In this document: positions 1 to 5,941 of the stretch, in pieces
Layout: each line of letters starts with the position of its first letter
How positions within the stretch are numbered: the first letter of the stretch is position 1
Assembly (NCBI GenBank): GCA_021805485.1
Contig: JAJZFF010000325.1
Coordinates: 1-5,941 of the forward strand
Direction: 5' to 3'
Source of the DNA: Pseudomonadota bacterium
GTDB lineage: Bacteria; Pseudomonadota; Alphaproteobacteria; Acetobacterales; Acetobacteraceae
DNA length: 5,941 nt
Notes under the pieces: generated by a model
Database searches by the model: none
Told to the model about the DNA's origin: nothing
What the model saw: only the letters and a program-made list of their open reading frames with translations
Position numbers and translations under genes: made by a program

Positions 1-1855
<1,855 letters not shown>

Positions 1856-1893
1856 GCTCAGACCCCGATCTTCATTCCAGTGACCGCGCCGCG

Positions 1894-1918
1894 GCCCGGG
1901 GCTACCATCAGCCCGGGC
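1894..1918 (-). promoter_or_regulatory. Hairpin 38 nt upstream of the rpoB start
   Basis: CCCGGGGCT (1895-1903) pairs with AGCCCGGG (1910-1917) with one bulged base and a 6-nt loop, and 1894/1918 add a G-C pair. No U-tract follows in the direction of rpoB transcription. It is the last stable hairpin before the rpoB start. It could affect processing or translation of rpoB mRNA, but in DNA this GC-rich a stem of this size can arise by chance. Confidence 0.35.
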
Positions 1919-1920
1919 GT

Positions 1921-1965
1921 CGCCGCGTCAGCGGCGGGAAACCCCGCCAGTCATCAACCGCCGCT
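1921..1965 (-). promoter_or_regulatory. Three competing hairpins sharing one arm, rplL-rpoB spacer
   Basis: The segment 1930-1938 can pair in three exclusive ways: with 1921-1926 (CGCCGC/GCGGCG, 4-nt loop), with 1943-1948 (GGCGGG/CCCGCC, 4-nt loop), or with 1958-1965 (AGCGGCGG/CCGCCGCT, 8 bp enclosing the second hairpin's other arm). All pairs are perfect Watson-Crick. Mutually exclusive folds are typical of attenuators, but no U-tract or leader peptide accompanies them, so a regulatory role is only inferred. Confidence 0.3.
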
Positions 1966-1997
1966 CCGCCCTCGCCCGAGGCACGCAACGGCAAACG

Positions 1998-2023
1998 GGC
2001 GGAGCGCCATGGGGCGCCCCGCC
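1998..2023 (-). promoter_or_regulatory. 11-bp hairpin in the rplL-rpoB spacer
   Basis: On the transcribed (minus) strand GGCGGGGCGCC pairs with GGCGCUCCGCC around a CCAU loop, giving 11 pairs including one G-U. Read from the plus strand the same position would be an A-C mismatch, so the stem is complete only in RNA made in the direction of rpoB. No U-tract follows, so it is not an ordinary intrinsic terminator. An RNase III site or partial attenuator between the ribosomal-protein genes and rpoB would fit; E. coli has both kinds of element in this spacer. Confidence 0.5.
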
Positions 2024-2036
2024 AGTTTCAGTCCTG

Positions 2037-2069
2037 TCGCGCCGCCGGCCCGGAGGCCGCGCGGCGCGA
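2037..2069 (-). promoter_or_regulatory. 14-bp hairpin directly after rplL; attenuator or processing site without U-tract
   Basis: Starting 7 nt past the rplL stop codon, TCGCGCCGC (2037-2045) pairs perfectly with GCGGCGCGA (2061-2069), and inside it CGGCC (2046-2050) pairs with GGCCG (2055-2059) around a 4-nt loop, with one bulged base at 2060. This is the most stable-looking structure in the window. The following transcript is mixed sequence, not a U-run, so full termination is unlikely and rpoB should still be reached. The position suggests partial attenuation, RNA cleavage, or protection of the upstream rplJL mRNA from 3' decay. Which of these applies cannot be told from sequence. Confidence 0.55.
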
Positions 2070-2076
2070 GGTAACA

Positions 2077-2460
2077 TCACTCGATACCGACAGATGCGCC
2101 CTGCTCTTCCAGAACCTTCTTGATCTTCTCGGCCTCGTCCTTGTTCACGCCTTCCTTGACGGTCTTCGGCGCGCCCTCGACCAGATCCTTGGCCTCCTTC
2201 AGGCCGAGACCGGTGATCGTGCGGATTTCCTTGATCACGTTGATCTTCTTGTCGCCGGAGGACTTGAGGATCACGTTGAATTCGGTCTTCTCCTCGACCG
2301 GCGCGGCGGCAGCGCCACCGCCGGCGGGCATCGCCGCCGCGACCGCGACCGGAGCCGCAGCCGAAACGCCCCACTTTTCCTCGAGCAGCTTTGAAAGCTC
2401 CGCCGCTTCGATAACCGTGAGGCTCGAAAGCTGTTCAACCAGATTTGCCAGATCAGCCAT
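2077..2460 (-). CDS. rplL: Large-subunit ribosomal protein bL12 (L7/L12)
   Basis: This is the flexible stalk protein of the 50S subunit. Several dimers bind the C-terminal helix of L10 and recruit and stimulate the translational GTPases (EF-Tu, EF-G, IF2, RF3). The 127 aa match the family's usual 120-130. Residues 1-33 form the helical dimerisation domain ([20 protein letters not shown]), residues 34-55 are an Ala/Pro/Gly/Val-rich hinge, and residues 56-127 are the globular factor-binding domain with the diagnostic [20 protein letters not shown] (73-92). The start ATG has AAGGA (2469-2473) 8 nt upstream. It lies 72 nt after rplJ in the same operon and is presumably made in several-fold excess over L10 by stronger translation. 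A strong hairpin follows the stop codon. Nothing is odd about the protein. Confidence 0.98.
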   Translation of the reverse strand: MADLANLVEQLSSLTVIEAAELSKLLEEKWGVSAAAPVAVAAAMPAGGGAAAAPVEEKTEFNVILKSSGDKKINVIKEIRTITGLGLKEAKDLVEGAPKTVKEGVNKDEAEKIKKVLEEQGASVGIE

Positions 2461-2502
2461 TGTTCAATTCCTTAGAATAGTCGTTCAGTTGGTTCCATGC
2501 AA

Positions 2503-2517
2503 GCCGGGAATGCCGGC
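2503..2517 (-). promoter_or_regulatory. Small hairpin in the rplJ-rplL gap
   Basis: GCCGG (2503-2507) and CCGGC (2513-2517) form a 5-bp stem with a 5-nt loop, 43 nt upstream of the rplL start. The rest of the gap, toward rplL, is unusually A/T-rich for this window and should leave the AAGGA ribosome-binding site open, which fits the high translation of L7/L12. The hairpin is too small to be sure it matters. Confidence 0.25.
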
Positions 2518-2532
2518 CCGCGTCATGTCGTC

Positions 2533-3057
2533 TCAGGCCGCCTCGGCCTCATCCGCCCTGGCATAGGCCGCAAAGACCCGCGCGAGCTGGCCGGCCGGCG
2601 CCTGCAGCACACCCGCCACCTTCGTCGCCGGCGCCTGGATGAGACCCAGGAGGCTGGCGCGGAGCTGATCGAGCGACGGCAGTTCGGCGAGCGCCTTGAC
2701 GCCGGATGCATCGAGCATCTGCGTTCCCAGCGCGCCGCCGACCAGCACGAACTTCTCGTTGGTCTTGGCGAACTCGACGGCCACCTTCGCCACCGCCACC
2801 GGGTCCTGCGACCACGCAAGCGCGGTCGGTCCCTTCAGCATCGGCTTCAGCCCGTCGAATCGGGTCCCTTCCAGAGCGAGGTGAGCCAGACGGTTCTTCG
2901 CCACCTTGTACTGCGCGCCCGCTTCCCGCATCTTCACCCGCAGGGCCGTGACGTCGGCCACGGTCAGACCATCATTGCGGCTGACCACGACCATCGACGT
3001 CTCGGAAAACACCGCGGCGAGCTGGTCCACGAATTCACGCTTCTGTGCGCGATCCAC
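2533..3057 (-). CDS. rplJ: Large-subunit ribosomal protein uL10
   Basis: L10 anchors the L7/L12 dimers to 23S rRNA at the GTPase-associated centre, next to L11, and in many bacteria represses its own mRNA as the L10-L12 complex. Starting at GTG 3057-3055 it is 174 aa. Visible features are the N-terminal [16 protein letters not shown], the RNA-binding-domain blocks [16 protein letters not shown] (50-65) and [13 protein letters not shown], and an Ala-rich C-terminal tail (about 135-174) that in this family forms the long helix binding L12 dimers. It is about 10 residues longer than E. coli L10 (164-165 aa). A second in-frame GTG lies at 3069, giving four more residues (178 aa). I prefer 3057 because GGAG (3065-3068) is 6 nt upstream of it and because DRAQK is the usual family N-terminus. 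An in-frame stop precedes 3069. The gene is 257 nt downstream of rplA, behind a structured leader. Confidence 0.97.
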   Translation of the reverse strand: MDRAQKREFVDQLAAVFSETSMVVVSRNDGLTVADVTALRVKMREAGAQYKVAKNRLAHLALEGTRFDGLKPMLKGPTALAWSQDPVAVAKVAVEFAKTNEKFVLVGGALGTQMLDASGVKALAELPSLDQLRASLLGLIQAPATKVAGVLQAPAGQLARVFAAYARADEAEAA

Positions 3058-3064
3058 GTCGATC

Positions 3065-3068
3065 TCCA
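3065..3068 (-). promoter_or_regulatory. Ribosome-binding site that decides the rplJ start
   Basis: GGAG lies 6 nt before GTG 3057-3055. It overlaps the alternative GTG at 3069-3067, which itself has only weak purine sequence upstream. This supports the inner GTG as the real start. Confidence 0.7.
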
Positions 3069-3075
3069 CTCGTCA

Positions 3076-3104
3076 GGCGGGGTGCGTTTGGACCGCATCC
3101 CGCC
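3076..3104 (-). promoter_or_regulatory. Hairpin just upstream of the rplJ ribosome-binding site
   Basis: GGCGGGGTGCG (3076-3086) faces CGCATCCCGCC (3094-3104) around a 7-nt loop: 10 of 11 positions pair, with a single A-C mismatch in minus-strand RNA. It ends 7 nt upstream of the GGAG of rplJ. A stable stem this close to the start could set how accessible the site is and may be the part of the leader that answers to L10 binding. That link is inferred from position only. The one imperfect position would be a G-U pair in plus-strand RNA, so here the wobble argument does not favour the coding direction. Confidence 0.4.
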
Positions 3105-3115
3105 GGGTTGCCCAA

Positions 3116-3138
3116 GCGGCCGGGACCATCCCGACCGC
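3116..3138 (-). promoter_or_regulatory. 10-bp hairpin in the rplJ leader
   Basis: On the minus strand a 10-bp stem (3129-3138 with 3116-3125) closes a UGG triloop, including one U-G pair that would be a mismatch in plus-strand RNA. It lies between the putative L10-binding fold and the hairpin at the rplJ ribosome-binding site. No U-tract follows, so termination is not indicated. Confidence 0.4.
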
Positions 3139-3144
3139 CGTTCG

Positions 3145-3248
3145 CCTGTCCTCAGACCGGAACCATCGGAACGAAACGCTCCGATCCCCGTCTCCGGTGT
3201 GCGGGAGAACTCCCATCAAGGCTTGCGCCACATACCGTCTTGGACAGG
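3145..3248 (-). ncRNA. Candidate L10-L12 autoregulatory mRNA leader
   Basis: This part of the rplA-rplJ gap folds as a closed unit in the rplJ transcript. The 7-nt CCTGTCC (minus, 3248-3242) pairs with GGACAGG (3151-3145) over a distance of about 100 nt. Inside are a 10-position helix (3228-3237 with 3195-3204; 9 pairs including one U-G, plus an A-C mismatch), a GGC-GCAA-GCC hairpin with GNRA loop (3220-3229), then UUGAU, a GGGAG/CUCCC hairpin (3203-3214), and a 9-bp hairpin with UUU loop (3165-3185, one G-U pair). Some of these pairs at the junction compete. In E. coli and other bacteria the L10-L12 complex binds a leader before rplJ that mimics its 23S rRNA site (Rfam family L10_leader). 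The place and multi-helix architecture fit, but I could not align it to the family. Confidence 0.55.
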
Positions 3249-3257
3249 TCCGGAACC

Positions 3258-3273
3258 GCCGGCGCGAACCGGC
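3258..3273 (-). promoter_or_regulatory. Small hairpin at the 5' side of the rplJ leader
   Basis: GCCGG (3258-3262) and CCGGC (3269-3273) form a 5-bp stem with a 6-nt loop. It lies between the rplA-proximal hairpin and the putative L10-binding fold. It could be a spacer element or chance pairing in GC-rich DNA. Confidence 0.2.
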
Positions 3274-3286
3274 CGATCCCGTCATG

Positions 3287-3306
3287 GCCGGGGCCTTGGC
3301 CCCGGC
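3287..3306 (-). promoter_or_regulatory. 9-bp hairpin right after rplA, no U-tract
   Basis: GCCGGGGCC (3287-3295) and GGCCCCGGC (3298-3306) are perfect inverse complements separated by TT; in RNA this would be an 8-bp stem with a 4-nt loop. It begins 8 nt beyond the rplA stop codon. The sequence that follows in the transcript is not U-rich, so it is not a normal intrinsic terminator. It may protect the 3' end of processed rplKA mRNA, or cause pausing before the rplJ leader. Confidence 0.45.
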
Positions 3307-3314
3307 GCATCTCG

Positions 3315-4007
3315 TCAGGCTGTCAGGCTGCTGACATCCACCCGCACGCCGGGTCCCATCGTCGATGACAGGGCGGCTTTCTGCAGATAGGTGCCCTTCG
3401 CACCCGTCGGCCTTGCCTTCTGAATCGCGTCGACGAGAGCTTTGGCGTTCTCGATGAGCTTTTCGGCCTCGAAGCTCGCCTTGCCGATACCGGCATGGAT
3501 GATGCCCGCCTTCTCGGCGCGGAACTCGACCTGGCCGGATTTCGCGGCGGTGATCGCGCCCTTCACGTCCATCGTCACGGTGCCGAGCTTGGGGTTCGGC
3601 ATCAGGCCGCGCGGGCCGAGAATCTTGCCGAGGCGACCGACCAGGGCCATCATGTCCGGGGTCGCGATGCAGCGGTCGAACTCGATCGTGCCGTTCTGCA
3701 CCAGCTCGGCGAGGTCTTCCGCGCCCACCACGTCGGCGCCGGCAGCCTTCGCCTCCTCGGCCTTCGGGCCACGGGCGAACACGCCGACGCGCAGCGTCTT
3801 GCCGGTGCCGTTCGGCAGGGAGATCAGGCCACGGACCATCTGGTCGGCGTGGCGCGGATCGATGCCGAGATTGAGGGAGAGCTCGACGGTTTCGTCGAAC
3901 TTCGCGGTGGCATTGGACTTCACCAGCGCCATCGCCTCCACCACCGGGTAGAGTTTCGCGCGATCGACGGCGGACTGGGCTTTCACGAGCCGCTTGTTCT
4001 TCGCCAT
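3315..4007 (-). CDS. rplA: Large-subunit ribosomal protein uL1
   Basis: L1 binds 23S rRNA helices 76-78 and forms the mobile stalk that helps deacylated tRNA leave the E site. In many bacteria it also represses its own rplK-rplA mRNA. The 230 aa match the family (about 225-235). The sequence shows the N-terminal [20 protein letters not shown], the [20 protein letters not shown] block, the domain II segment [20 protein letters not shown], the hallmark [20 protein letters not shown], and the domain I return [20 protein letters not shown]. It starts 2 nt after the rplK stop codon, and its ribosome-binding site (GGAGGG, 4014-4019) lies within the last codons of rplK, so translation of the two is very likely coupled, giving equal amounts of L11 and L1. 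Nothing unusual is seen in the protein. Confidence 0.98.
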   Translation of the reverse strand: MAKNKRLVKAQSAVDRAKLYPVVEAMALVKSNATAKFDETVELSLNLGIDPRHADQMVRGLISLPNGTGKTLRVGVFARGPKAEEAKAAGADVVGAEDLAELVQNGTIEFDRCIATPDMMALVGRLGKILGPRGLMPNPKLGTVTMDVKGAITAAKSGQVEFRAEKAGIIHAGIGKASFEAEKLIENAKALVDAIQKARPTGAKGTYLQKAALSSTMGPGVRVDVSSLTA

Positions 4008-4009
4008 GG

Positions 4010-4444
4010 TCAGCCCTCCACCACAGAAAGACCCATCGAGCGGGCCGAACCGATCAGCATGCGCACAGCGCCATCGACGTCGTTCGCGTTCATGTGCACC
4101 ATCTTGGTCTGCGCGATCTCACGCAGCTGGCTCATCGTCACCTTGCCGACCGTGGCACCCTTGCCGGTCGCGGTCGAGCCTTTCTGGATGCCCGCGGCCT
4201 TCTTGAGGAAATAGGTGTTCGGCGGCGTCTTGGTGATGAAGCTGAAGGTGCGGTCCGCATAGGCGGTGATCACCACCGGGACCGGCATGCCCACTTCCAT
4301 CCCCTGGGTAGCCGCATTGAAATCCTTGCAGAACTGCATGATGTTGAGACCGCGCTGACCGAGCGCGGGGCCGACGGGCGGCGACGGGTTGGCCTTGCCC
4401 GCAGGAATCTGCAGCTTGATATAGCCGACAACTTTTTTCGCCAT
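4010..4444 (-). CDS. rplK: Large-subunit ribosomal protein uL11
   Basis: L11 binds the 23S rRNA GTPase-associated region beside L10 and takes part in factor binding and in (p)ppGpp synthesis by RelA on stalled ribosomes. With the ATG at 4444-4442 it is 144 aa, close to the usual 141-144. The N-terminal domain has [20 protein letters not shown] and [20 protein letters not shown] (including P22 and P26, the region targeted by thiostrepton-type antibiotics). The C-terminal rRNA-binding domain has [20 protein letters not shown] and ARSMGL. The frame stays open up to 4747, but residues before MAKKV have no family match, and AGGAG (4453-4457) sits 8 nt before 4444, which fixes the start. It is the first gene of the transcription unit seen here, with a candidate promoter and L1 operator upstream. 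Unlike the common order, nusG does not directly precede it. Confidence 0.98.
   Translation of the reverse strand: MAKKVVGYIKLQIPAGKANPSPPVGPALGQRGLNIMQFCKDFNAATQGMEVGMPVPVVITAYADRTFSFITKTPPNTYFLKKAAGIQKGSTATGKGATVGKVTMSQLREIAQTKMVHMNANDVDGAVRMLIGSARSMGLSVVEG
4014..4019 (-). promoter_or_regulatory. rplA ribosome-binding site inside the end of rplK
   Basis: GGAGGG, read on the minus strand, is formed by the Val-Glu-Gly codons that end rplK and lies 6 nt before the rplA ATG. Ribosomes finishing L11 stop almost on top of it, the arrangement expected for translational coupling. Confidence 0.75.
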
Positions 4445-4465
4445 GAGGCGCACTCCTGATCCGAA

Positions 4466-4496
4466 GGCGTGCAGCCGGGCAAACCCGAAACACGCC
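4466..4496 (-). promoter_or_regulatory. Candidate L1 operator in the rplK leader
   Basis: In minus-strand RNA GGCGUG (4496-4491) pairs with CACGCC (4471-4466), and inside it CGGG pairs with CCCG around a UUUG loop. The two helices are separated by an asymmetric internal loop of 3 and 4 nt. It lies 8 nt upstream of the rplK ribosome-binding site. Known L1 sites in rRNA and in rplK-rplA mRNAs are two short helices around an asymmetric loop, so shape and location fit. I did not verify the conserved loop bases, so this stays a candidate. Confidence 0.4.
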
Positions 4497-4563
4497 AATG
4501 GACCGCGGTTCCACCGGCCCAGCCACCCGTGGCCGAACCTCCCGCGTTCCGATTGAGCGACGG

Positions 4564-4592
4564 CGTATACAGCGCGGCGGCGGCGCTGTCGA
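4564..4592 (-). promoter_or_regulatory. Candidate sigma-70-type promoter for rplKAJL-rpoB
   Basis: Read on the minus strand, TCGACA (4592-4587; one mismatch to TTGACA) is followed by a 17-nt spacer and TATACG (4569-4564; matches TATA of TATAAT). Transcription would start near 4557, giving a leader of about 110 nt before rplK. TATA-like hexamers are rare in such GC-rich DNA, and the 17-nt spacing is ideal. The core GTATAC is itself a palindrome, but no good -35 was found for the plus strand. Confidence 0.55.
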
Positions 4593-4712
4593 GTCGCGCG
4601 CGGTGCATCGCGCCTCGCCCGCCGGAACGCGGCTCCGGCATCAGCCCTGCGAATGCGGCACGGGGCTGCATCGACTGACTGAACGCCCCATATCGGCGGC
4701 AACCCAACAGAT

Positions 4713-4716
4713 GGAG
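4713..4716 (+). promoter_or_regulatory. Ribosome-binding site that decides the aldo-keto reductase start
   Basis: GGAG lies 6 nt before ATG 4723. The upstream in-frame ATG at 4711 overlaps this site and has no purine-rich sequence in front of it. The remaining upstream part of the open frame (from 4498) crosses the rplK promoter region and shows no family similarity. Confidence 0.7.
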
Positions 4717-4722
4717 ACACGC

Positions 4723-5703
<981 letters not shown>

Positions 5704-5732
5704 TGTTCTGTTCCCTCCCCGGCTGAAACGCG

Positions 5733-5767
5733 AATGGCGGGCGGCCTTGTGGCGCCCGCCATTTTTT
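5733..5767 (+). terminator. Intrinsic terminator of the aldo-keto reductase gene
   Basis: AATGGCGGGCG (5733-5743) pairs perfectly over 11 bp with CGCCCGCCATT (5753-5763) around a 9-nt loop, followed by a run of six T (5762-5767). It begins 29 nt past the stop codon. An outer 8-bp repeat, GGCTGAAA (5721-5728) with TTTCAGCC (5765-5772), extends it across a 4/1 internal loop. On the minus strand the stem is equally good but has no solid T-run, so termination of gltX transcripts here would be weaker. Confidence 0.88.
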
Positions 5768-5785
5768 CAGCCGGCAACGGCGGCG

Positions 5786-5941
5786 CTATTCGCCGAGGAC
5801 GGCAAAGATCCGCTTGCGGACCTCGATCGGGCCGAGCGCTTCCATCACCGCGTCGATCGGCGGGCTGACGGTGCTGCCGGTCAGGGCGGCGCGGAGCGGC
5901 TGGGCAATGGCGCCGAGCTTTTTCTCCTCGCGCTCGGCATA
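5786..5941 (-). CDS. gltX: Glutamyl-tRNA synthetase GltX, C-terminal end (5' part beyond the window)
   Basis: The last 51 residues of a class I aminoacyl-tRNA synthetase, ending at TAG 5788-5786. The segment KLGAIAQPLRAALTGSTVSP is the conserved C-terminal motif of GltX, which loads glutamate on tRNA(Glu) (and in some alphaproteobacteria on tRNA(Gln), for later amidation). It is followed by PIDAVMEALGPIEVRKRIFA, the anticodon-binding-domain end. The catalytic HIGH and KMSKS parts lie outside the window. The gene points toward the aldo-keto reductase (convergent) and shares the inverted-repeat terminator region with it. A related GlxRS-family paralogue (some alphaproteobacteria have two gltX copies) cannot be ruled out from this fragment. 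Confidence 0.88.
   Translation of the reverse strand, partial: YAEREEKKLGAIAQPLRAALTGSTVSPPIDAVMEALGPIEVRKRIFAVLGE

Noticed and set aside
1858..1908. A 16-codon minus-strand frame ([16 protein letters not shown]) whose stop lies 2 nt before the rpoB ATG, considered as a leader peptide
   Set aside because: No ribosome-binding site precedes it and it lies over a hairpin. Short open frames of this size are expected by chance, although the position next to the weak rpoB site is suggestive.
1928..2374. A 148-codon minus-strand frame overlapping rplL and the spacer
   Set aside because: It is an out-of-frame reading of the rplL hinge and C-terminal region, rich in Arg/Gly as expected for a frame shadow.
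2497..3390. A 297-codon plus-strand frame across rplJ and its leader, and a 239-codon one at 3495-4214
   Set aside because: Both are shadows of rplJ, rplA and rplK in reverse complement, with no recognisable domains and no ribosome-binding sites worth noting.
4498..4722. N-terminal extension of the aldo-keto reductase
   Set aside because: The residues upstream of MKTRKLG do not look like the family and lie in the intergenic control region; GGAG at 4713-4716 supports ATG 4723.

Overview
The window is a piece of bacterial chromosome holding most of a ribosomal-protein/RNA-polymerase cluster on the minus strand, followed by one plus-strand oxidoreductase gene and the end of a tRNA-synthetase gene. 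The DNA is GC-rich, with strong G/C preference at third codon positions. The N-terminus of RpoB, the rifampicin-region variant [19 protein letters not shown] and an RpoB numbering about 44 residues ahead of E. coli all look alphaproteobacterial. An Acetobacteraceae-like organism (the Acidiphilium/Gluconobacter side) is my best guess from recall of family sequences; no search was run.

Layout on the minus strand, in order of transcription from high to low coordinate: the 3' end of gltX (5786-5941); then, beyond the divergent gene, a likely promoter (4564-4592); rplK/L11 (4010-4444); rplA/L1 (3315-4007); a structured leader (3058-3314); rplJ/L10 (2533-3057); rplL/L7-L12 (2077-2460); a hairpin-rich spacer (1856-2076); and rpoB (start at 1855, running off the left edge at about residue 618). 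On the plus strand an aldo-keto reductase (4723-5703) lies head-to-head with rplK and tail-to-tail with gltX, with an intrinsic terminator at 5733-5767.

How the genes work together: L11 and the L10-(L12)n stalk form the GTPase-associated centre of the large ribosomal subunit, L1 forms the other stalk at the E site, and RpoB is the beta subunit of RNA polymerase. In well-studied bacteria L1 represses the rplKA mRNA and L10-L12 represses the rplJL mRNA. This window has RNA folds in the right places for both: a helix/internal-loop/helix just upstream of rplK, and a long-range-closed multi-hairpin leader upstream of rplJ. The rplL-rpoB spacer carries strong hairpins without U-tracts, fitting attenuation or RNA processing that sets the ratio of ribosomal protein to polymerase.

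The main departure from the textbook layout is that secE-nusG do not directly precede rplK; the aldo-keto reductase sits there instead. I see no mobile element, CRISPR array, tRNA, rRNA or new defence-type system. The open points are the untranslated RNA structures and the broken gene order. Most long open frames opposite the real genes are codon-bias shadows.
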